From NCBI GenBank assembly GCA_000697055.1, contig JNDT01002247.1:1-64000 (forward strand): a DNA stretch of 64,000 bases, given 5' to 3'. The notes under the pieces are model-generated. The model was not told where the DNA came from, did not search any database, and worked only from the letters and a program-made list of their open reading frames with translations. Both the position numbers and the translations under genes were made by a program. Each line of letters opens with the position of its first letter. Position 1 is the stretch's first letter. This document shows, piece after piece, positions 58,567 to 64,000 of the stretch. The DNA is from Saksenaea vasiformis B4078 (lineage: Eukaryota; Mucoromycota; Mucoromycetes; Mucorales; Saksenaeaceae).

Positions 58567-59757
58567 ATGGCGCAAAAGGACGCCGAGTCGACGAATTGCT
58601 TCTTCTTACAATCCATGTTGATCCCGCAAAACCCCATTCAACTTGCTGCCATTTCAAACTATAAGTTAGCACAGTTGTCCTTTGTACCGCCAGACGCGGA
58701 ATCATTGCGACGAATGGCATTGATCAAGAACATGCTTGACACCGTTTACAAGTCAACTCCTGCAGAATGGTTAAGTGTTATGGAACGCTGGCGTTTCTTT
58801 ACACCAGAGTATGTGTTATTTTAAGCCTGAACATTTGAATTGAAAAAAAAAAAAGAAAAAAAAAGAATTTGGGAAATTATTCATGCCATTTTTAGGTCAC
58901 TCTGCGATATGACCCAGCGGAACCTGGAACATATGCTTTCCCAGTACGTGGATGTCATGGAGTCGTTCCGAGATGAAGAAGAATACATGGATGATGATGA
59001 TGATGTTAGTTCTTGTGATGAAGACGATAATATGGTACTATGGGATGAATTGGAGCCTGACGAACGAAATGAGATGCTCGGGCGGTGTATTTTCCGCCAA
59101 CCTAATGCCAGTCTTTCCAGCGCAGAATCGGTCATTGATACCGAACAACAACAACAACAACCATCCTTATTACCCTCTTCGTCATCATCATTATCTTTGG
59201 TATCCAAGTCCGAACTGGCACGTCCTCGTCATCTCTCACAACGGCTGAGCTGGGCAAGCGACACAGGGATATCACCGAGTATGATCTTAGCCAACGAAAT
59301 CACGAATTTATTTGATATGGAATTCTCCGTCGATATCAAACTCAACACAGCCCCACGGTTACCCGAGTTGGCCTTCAGACGACGATCCCAACGCAATTCG
59401 GCTGATTCCCTCATGCGCCTTATCCCCACCTTTGAAACCTTTGATGTGAATCACATACGAACCGTTCCTACACGCTCGTCCTCACTTCGCTATCGCACAA
59501 AAATGGATGAGGAAGAAGAGGAAGAAGAAGACATTGCATCGGCAACAACGGTAGCCCCAGTAGAACCAAAACAGGAAGAAGAAGAGACACTATCGTCCAA
59601 ATCGTTGCGTAAACTAGCAAATTACGTTAGCCGGAAATTCTTTCGGCAAACCCATTCGAAAACAACAACATTGACACTAAGCAATCAACCAAAAGATGGC
59701 TTTGTCAAGAAGATTACCTGTCTAGGTCGACGGATTGCCCAACGTAGCAACGTCTAG
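58567..59757 (+). CDS. Unknown acidic, Ser-rich protein
   Basis: Two exons (58567-58808 and 58896-59757) joined across an 87-nt intron give 367 aa. The first 110 residues are ordered and helical (AISNYKLAQLSFVPP, MALIKNMLDTVYKSTPAEWLSVMERWRFFTPE). An acidic stretch (EEEYMDDDDDVSSCDEDDN), Gln and Ser runs, and a basic C-terminal helix (SLRKLANYVSRKFFRQ, ITCLGRRIAQRSNV) follow. No catalytic motif can be seen. It starts 199 nt after the importin gene, after a CT-rich leader. I do not recognise it. Composition suggests a fungal-specific regulatory protein. Confidence 0.7.
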
Positions 59758-60143
59758 GGCCCAAAAAAAAATCCATTCCCCACCACCACATTTCTGTAAA
59801 AGCAACGCTCCTTATTTAATTTAGATCTATCACTTCCCTCCCCCTCCCCTTCCCATCTGCTTTCTTTCGGGTTGGATGTTGCTCTAGATCGTTATTTATT
59901 CAATGCTACTCCTTAGATTTAGCTATCAAGTAATACCTATGTCCGTACAATCGCTTTCTTCAGCCATAGTACTGAATTTCTATTGGATTTTTTCACGAAT
60001 AGTATAAACCGACAGGCCCCCTGTCCGTGTTTGATAAGCCAACTACGTAACTCAGTAGTAAAGTTTTTTTTTTCCAAAAACAAATGTTAGAGCGATGAAA
60101 AAAAAAAAAAACTATTTTTATTTTTATCTTTATTTTTATTATT
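59758..60143. other. Spacer between convergent genes
   Basis: Holds the 3' flanks of the acidic protein gene and of the LRR gene. T/A homopolymers occur at 60.06-60.14 kb. No gene seen. Confidence 0.5.
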
Positions 60144-61904
60144 TTATTGACGCATAAGACTTTCGTTTTCACTGCTGCTGCTGCTGCTGCCGCTATGTGC
60201 ACCTTTTGTTAGATGGATGGATGAAATGCATTCAGATGTGTGTTTTCGATTGTTGTTGTTGTTGTTGACAGATGTTTCCTTCCGTGCTTGGCATGAAAGA
60301 TAAAAGAACTGAAATAGTCCACGTAGAACAGCCATTCCACTTGTGATACTAAGTAATAACGTGGATGCTACAGGCGAATGAAGTAATAACAAATAAACGG
60401 CTACACATGTATGAGGGACATCTGCGACAAGCACCTTGATCAGACTAAGCGCAGTTGGAACGCGAAAATCAATGGAGGTTCTGTAAGCTGACAAGTTCAA
60501 CCGTTGAATCTTGTAGAGATGGAAGTTATTGAGATCCAGGACGCACAACAGGAAGACGGGCCAGGTACGACGAATCACAAGAATGTTGAAGCGGCGACAG
60601 CAGTACCGATAGAGGTAAGTATTGATCCCCAAAAAGATGGCCGTGGTTACGCATAGCACGCTCAGGGTCACATAGCGATGACCAATAAGCCCGAGATGAA
60701 CAATAGTGGTTAGTAGATTGGTCATGCTAAACAGCGAATAGAAGACACCGATAAATGTCCAGAACGAAGGTCGCTGATGTTTCTGAAAGACAACGACCCA
60801 AATCCATCCAAACAAGACAGCGACGAGACAAACCGCAATAATGATAAACTGGATCATGTATTTGGCCATCACTTCCAGAAAATCAGGTGCCAGGCCACAG
60901 TGATGGCAAAGACTCCACGCGTTGCCAATGCCAGCACACAGAATCGGATTGTTTCTGAGATCACACAGTGTCGTGTTTGCCAATGTAGGTGGAATACTGC
61001 CAGAAAGCATGTTGTCCTGCAATCGAACAACATCTAGCTGGGTTGCGGAGAGTTGTGCGGGGAGGTCGCCTGTAAGCGTGTTGTCATTCAAGTCGAGGAA
61101 GGTGAGTGGAAGGTTCTGCAAGACATTTGGTGGTAGGGTATCGACAATGTGAGCACGGTATTCTAGCCTGCGCAATTGCGTGAGGTTTCCTAGCCAGTCG
61201 GGAAATTTCCCACTGTGATGACTATGGATTCGAACGCTGAGGGATTCAAGGCGAGTAAGAGAGGATAAGCGGAGCACATCGGGTGGCGCATGGAGATGCA
61301 GGTCCAACCAAACGAGGTCTGTGCAGTTGTTGTTCATCCAATGAAGTTGGTCTGTCTTTAAATCCAAGGCCAGACGAGAGACATTTTTGCATGGAAAAGA
61401 CGACTGACCACTTTTTAGACCACAGCCATACATGTACAACATATCAAGTTGATTGAGTCGGTTGACCCAGCGTGGAATAGCCGTCAGGTTGCTGTAGGAT
61501 AAATCGAGTGTGCGCAATGTAGCACTGTTTAGTTCAAATTGTGTTGTCGTTTCGACTAGCTTTGCACCTCGCATAGTTAGTGAAGTCAAGCTCATGTTTC
61601 GAAAGGCATGGACGACGTCGGGACACAATGTTTGGTCAATGTAGTTGTTCAATGCCAAGGTTTTCAAAGCTGTCAAATTTGCCAAGGAAGTGCTGTTCAG
61701 GGCACAATGACGGCGAAGTGAAGCATTGTCATACAGTAAGCGAGTAATGCGTTCGGAGGAGTCGCAGTCAATGGTCAGCGAAGGGCTGGAGACATTACAG
61801 CAAGAATGACCGCTACTAATACTACTACTACTACTAGTAGTAGTAGTGGAAAATAGGGGGGCTATCTGAGCACAGTCTGACTCTAGTCGATTGACGGAAG
61901 CCAT
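60144..61904 (-). CDS. LRR receptor-like protein with about six membrane segments
   Basis: A single exon of 586 codons from the ATG at 61904. After a Ser/Thr-rich N-terminus come leucine-rich repeats (LRTLDLSYSNLTAIPRWV, LESLSVRIHS, LRRLEYRAH, LTFLDLNDNTLTGDLPAQL, LDVVRLQDNMLSGSIPPTL) and a Cys-containing cap (CDLRNNPILCAGIGNAWSLCHHCG). The pattern resembles plant-type LRRs with the LTGxLP consensus. The C-terminal half has about six hydrophobic segments starting with FIIIAVCLVAVLFGWIWVVVF, and ends in Asn and Ser runs. Many N-x-S/T sites lie in the LRR part, placing it outside the cell or in the lumen. No classic signal peptide precedes it. Ligand and signalling partner are unknown. Confidence 0.8.
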   Translation of the reverse strand: MASVNRLESDCAQIAPLFSTTTTSSSSSISSGHSCCNVSSPSLTIDCDSSERITRLLYDNASLRRHCALNSTSLANLTALKTLALNNYIDQTLCPDVVHAFRNMSLTSLTMRGAKLVETTTQFELNSATLRTLDLSYSNLTAIPRWVNRLNQLDMLYMYGCGLKSGQSSFPCKNVSRLALDLKTDQLHWMNNNCTDLVWLDLHLHAPPDVLRLSSLTRLESLSVRIHSHHSGKFPDWLGNLTQLRRLEYRAHIVDTLPPNVLQNLPLTFLDLNDNTLTGDLPAQLSATQLDVVRLQDNMLSGSIPPTLANTTLCDLRNNPILCAGIGNAWSLCHHCGLAPDFLEVMAKYMIQFIIIAVCLVAVLFGWIWVVVFQKHQRPSFWTFIGVFYSLFSMTNLLTTIVHLGLIGHRYVTLSVLCVTTAIFLGINTYLYRYCCRRFNILVIRRTWPVFLLCVLDLNNFHLYKIQRLNLSAYRTSIDFRVPTALSLIKVLVADVPHTCVAVYLLLLHSPVASTLLLSITSGMAVLRGLFQFFYLSCQARKETSVNNNNNNRKHTSECISSIHLTKGAHSGSSSSSSENESLMRQ

Positions 61905-61965
61905 TTGCACAAATAGAACCCGTTTTCAAAAAGCGTTATGCGTGACAACCATTTCGTTTTCGACT

Positions 61966-61979
61966 TTTATATATAAATA
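61966..61979 (-). promoter_or_regulatory. TATA box of the LRR membrane protein gene
   Basis: On the minus strand tatttatatataaaa lies about 62-75 nt upstream of the ATG at 61904. Confidence 0.5.
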
Positions 61980-62090
61980 GAGATTCCACTTGAATCGTAT
62001 CGATCTTTTTTTTTTTTAACCAAACAACGTGCTGCCAAGAAAGAACTTTGAGAAGTGCAATTTTTATTATTGTTGTTATTATTATTATTT

Positions 62091-63655
62091 TTACAGTTGC
62101 AACCAAGTGTTCAGCTTATTGATTTGTTCCTGGACAGAGGATCGACTTGTTCCACCTGGAGCATTTCGGTTCTCGATACTGGTTTCAAAACTCCATACAT
62201 TGGCAACATCTTCTGTGAACGATGGATGTAACGACTGGAAATCTTTGAGTTCTAACTCATGAAGCGAGACTTTACGATCCTCAGCCAACTTGACGGCGGC
62301 GCCTGAAATATGATGGGTTTCACGGAAAGGAACGCCTTTACGGACAAGGTACTCAGCCAAATCTGTTGCCAGCATATCCGCACTGAGACTTGCTTTCATC
62401 TTTTCGGGGAAAATCTATACATTGGGGTGTTACACATACACGTATCATCATCATAAACAAAAAAAAAATCTTACCTCCATGGTGCTCAAAACGCCTGTGG
62501 TAATTTGAAGAGATCCGGATAATGTATCGGCAGCATCAAACATGGGTTCCTTATCTTCCTGAAGATCCTTGTTGTATGTACTTGGAATGCCCTTGTAGGA
62601 CATCATGAAACCAGACATCTATAAGAAAGGGATTTTCTAAGTTTCTGCTTTACTTGAAACCTTGTGTTTTCTTACACTGCCAAATACGCGTCCACATTTA
62701 CCACGTAACAGTTCCAGACTGTCAGGGTTTTTCTTTTGAGGCATCAAACTAGAGCCAGTACTGTAGGCATCAGCCAACTTGACAAAACCGAATTCACCAC
62801 TTGAATAAATGATAAGGTCCTCTGCAATGCGCGAAATATGGGTCATCGTCATGCTTGCCCAAAACAGGAATTCCGCAACAAAGTCACGATCACTGACGGC
62901 ATAGAGAGAGTTGTGGATGTAATCCCGAAAGCCGAGTTCTTTAGCCAAGAAAGCACGGTCGATGTTGAATGCATGACCAGCAAGTGCACCTGACCCTAAG
63001 GGCAGGACATTCAAACGATCGATTAACTGGGAAAGACGCTCTGCGTCAGCTTGCCATAACCAGGCATAAGAAAGTAAAAAGTGGGACCATCGAATAGGTT
63101 GAGCGCGCTGTAGACAAAAAAAAAAAAGGTAAGAACCTGTCAAAAAAAAAACTTACCCTTTTTTTTTTTTACCTGTAGATGTGTATAACCTGGCATGATA
63201 ACATCCATTTCTTTTTGGGCTCTGGCGACAGTGACGGCAATCAAATCCTTGACATACTTGAGTAACTGAGTGGCTTCTGTACGTAACCAAATGCGCATAT
63301 CGGTTGCTACTTGATCATTTCTACTACGTCCTGTGTGCAGCTTGCCAGCAACAGATCCAATCAATTCACCTAATCGACGCTCGTTTGCAGTATGGATGTC
63401 TTCATCGCCAGGCTTTATTTCAAATACATTGGCTTCCCATTCTGCCTTCACCTTTCCAAGTCCTTCAATCAAAAGATCACGTTCTTCAGCAGTAATAATC
63501 TTGTTCTTCTCCAATGCTTTGCTGTAAGCGATTGAACCTTGAATATCGGCAGCATACATTCGACGGTCAAAATGAATGGAAGCGTTGAAAGCATCCATCA
63601 AAGGGTCAACAGCACCCGTAAAACGACCTCCCCAGAGTTTTGTCTGTGCACTCAT
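62091..63655 (-). CDS. ARG4: Argininosuccinate lyase
   Basis: Four exons (63173-63655, 62676-63107, 62475-62618, 62091-62414) give 460 aa, the family's normal length. Landmarks are KLWGGRF at the start, [34 protein letters not shown] with the catalytic His159, and the signature [12 protein letters not shown] (279-290) with catalytic Ser281. The enzyme splits argininosuccinate into arginine and fumarate, the last step of arginine synthesis and part of the urea cycle, in the cytosol. The first intron is flanked and filled by A- and T-runs, which disturb the frame if read unspliced. Confidence 0.97.
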
Positions 63656-63843
63656 AATGTAATTTGTTGGAAAAAGAAGAAGTAGAAGAAAAGGATTAAA
63701 GTTTTAGCTTACAGAAGGGAACCTCTTTTTATTGATTTTTTTTAGTCTTTGTTTGATGACTCACTTTGTGTGGTAAAATGTGCGAATTCGATCTCAGCTT
63801 ACGATCCCCCCAAATGGAGCAATCCATCTTTTTTTTTTTCTTT

Positions 63844-64000
63844 TTACAAACTGGATCGGAAGTTATCATCTGTCACTGCACCTTCTTTCAGCAGTTCTTG
63901 GATATGTTTCCTGTCTATTCCAAATTGGGATAGGATTTCAATACTATGTTTTCCAGGTGTTAGGAATGGATCTTCGGAATACTCCACTTGTGGAGCAGGG
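63844..64000 (-). CDS. C-terminal end of a CoA-transferase family III (CaiB/BaiF) protein
   Basis: A minus frame enters from the right edge and ends at TAA (63844-63846), 51 residues. The sequence DPFLTPGKHSIEILSQFGIDRKHIQELLKEGAV matches the C-terminal tail of family III CoA-transferases (GxHT..IL.ELG....I..L...G). In fungi these include alpha-methylacyl-CoA racemase and succinyl-CoA:glutarate/mesaconate transferases. The substrate cannot be told from the tail. The gene lies 189 nt downstream-to-upstream of argininosuccinate lyase, same strand. Confidence 0.65.
   Translation of the reverse strand, partial: PAPQVEYSEDPFLTPGKHSIEILSQFGIDRKHIQELLKEGAVTDDNFRSSL

Noticed and set aside
58881..59429. 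Minus and alternative plus ORFs inside the acidic protein gene
   Set aside because: Shadow frames of codon runs (Ser, Asp, Gln) in the real exon.
1..64000. CRISPR arrays or bacterial operons
   Set aside because: Repeats found are minisatellites or dispersed elements without unique equal-length spacers, and the intron-rich genes show a eukaryotic genome.

Overview
The window looks like nuclear DNA of a filamentous fungus, most likely of the Mucorales (Mucoromycota). This is inferred from three things: intron-rich genes with short introns (about 45-75 nt, GT..AG, often CTAAC/CTAAT branch sites), protein content typical of that group (secreted chitin deacetylase, arrestin-like adaptor, PAS kinase), and T- or A-rich intergenic DNA. 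The species cannot be named from the sequence alone.

Layout. 1-15.3 kb is mostly accessory and repeat-rich. It holds the end of an unknown gene, a minisatellite built of paired hairpins, a decayed exonuclease-like fragment, a dead LINE, a dead Tc1/mariner (IS630-type) transposase and several copies of a dispersed non-coding repeat. One sound gene, a Topors-like RING ligase, sits in it. 15.5-26.7 kb carries an arrestin-domain protein, a PAS kinase and the mitochondrial RNA helicase SUV3, all on the minus strand. 26.7-31.4 kb and 32.5-35.0 kb are nearly gene-free. Between them lies a secreted chitin deacetylase with an 8-nt exon. 35.0-37.4 kb has a 49-aa spliced small protein and a coiled-coil protein. 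40.4-41.8 kb has a bHLH-zipper factor. 43.5-48.8 kb holds a TMX2-like protein, a PA-TM-RING ligase and the RNA polymerase II CTD phosphatase Rtr1/RPAP2. 49.8-53.3 kb holds a decayed gene of an unknown family, the SAGA/TREX-2 subunit Sus1/ENY2, and the N-terminal acetyltransferase Naa10/Ard1, which uses two GC-AG introns. 54.2-64 kb is dense: an importin-13-type karyopherin with 19 exons, an unknown acidic protein, an LRR receptor-like membrane protein, argininosuccinate lyase and the end of a CoA-transferase family III gene.

The genes do not form one pathway. Several serve transcription and nuclear transport (Sus1, Rtr1, importin-13, bHLH), others nutrient signalling and trafficking (PAS kinase, arrestin, RING ligases), the rest metabolism or cell wall. 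All exon models were built by hand. For each multi-exon gene listed, reading phase is kept across every junction given. No computation or database search was run.
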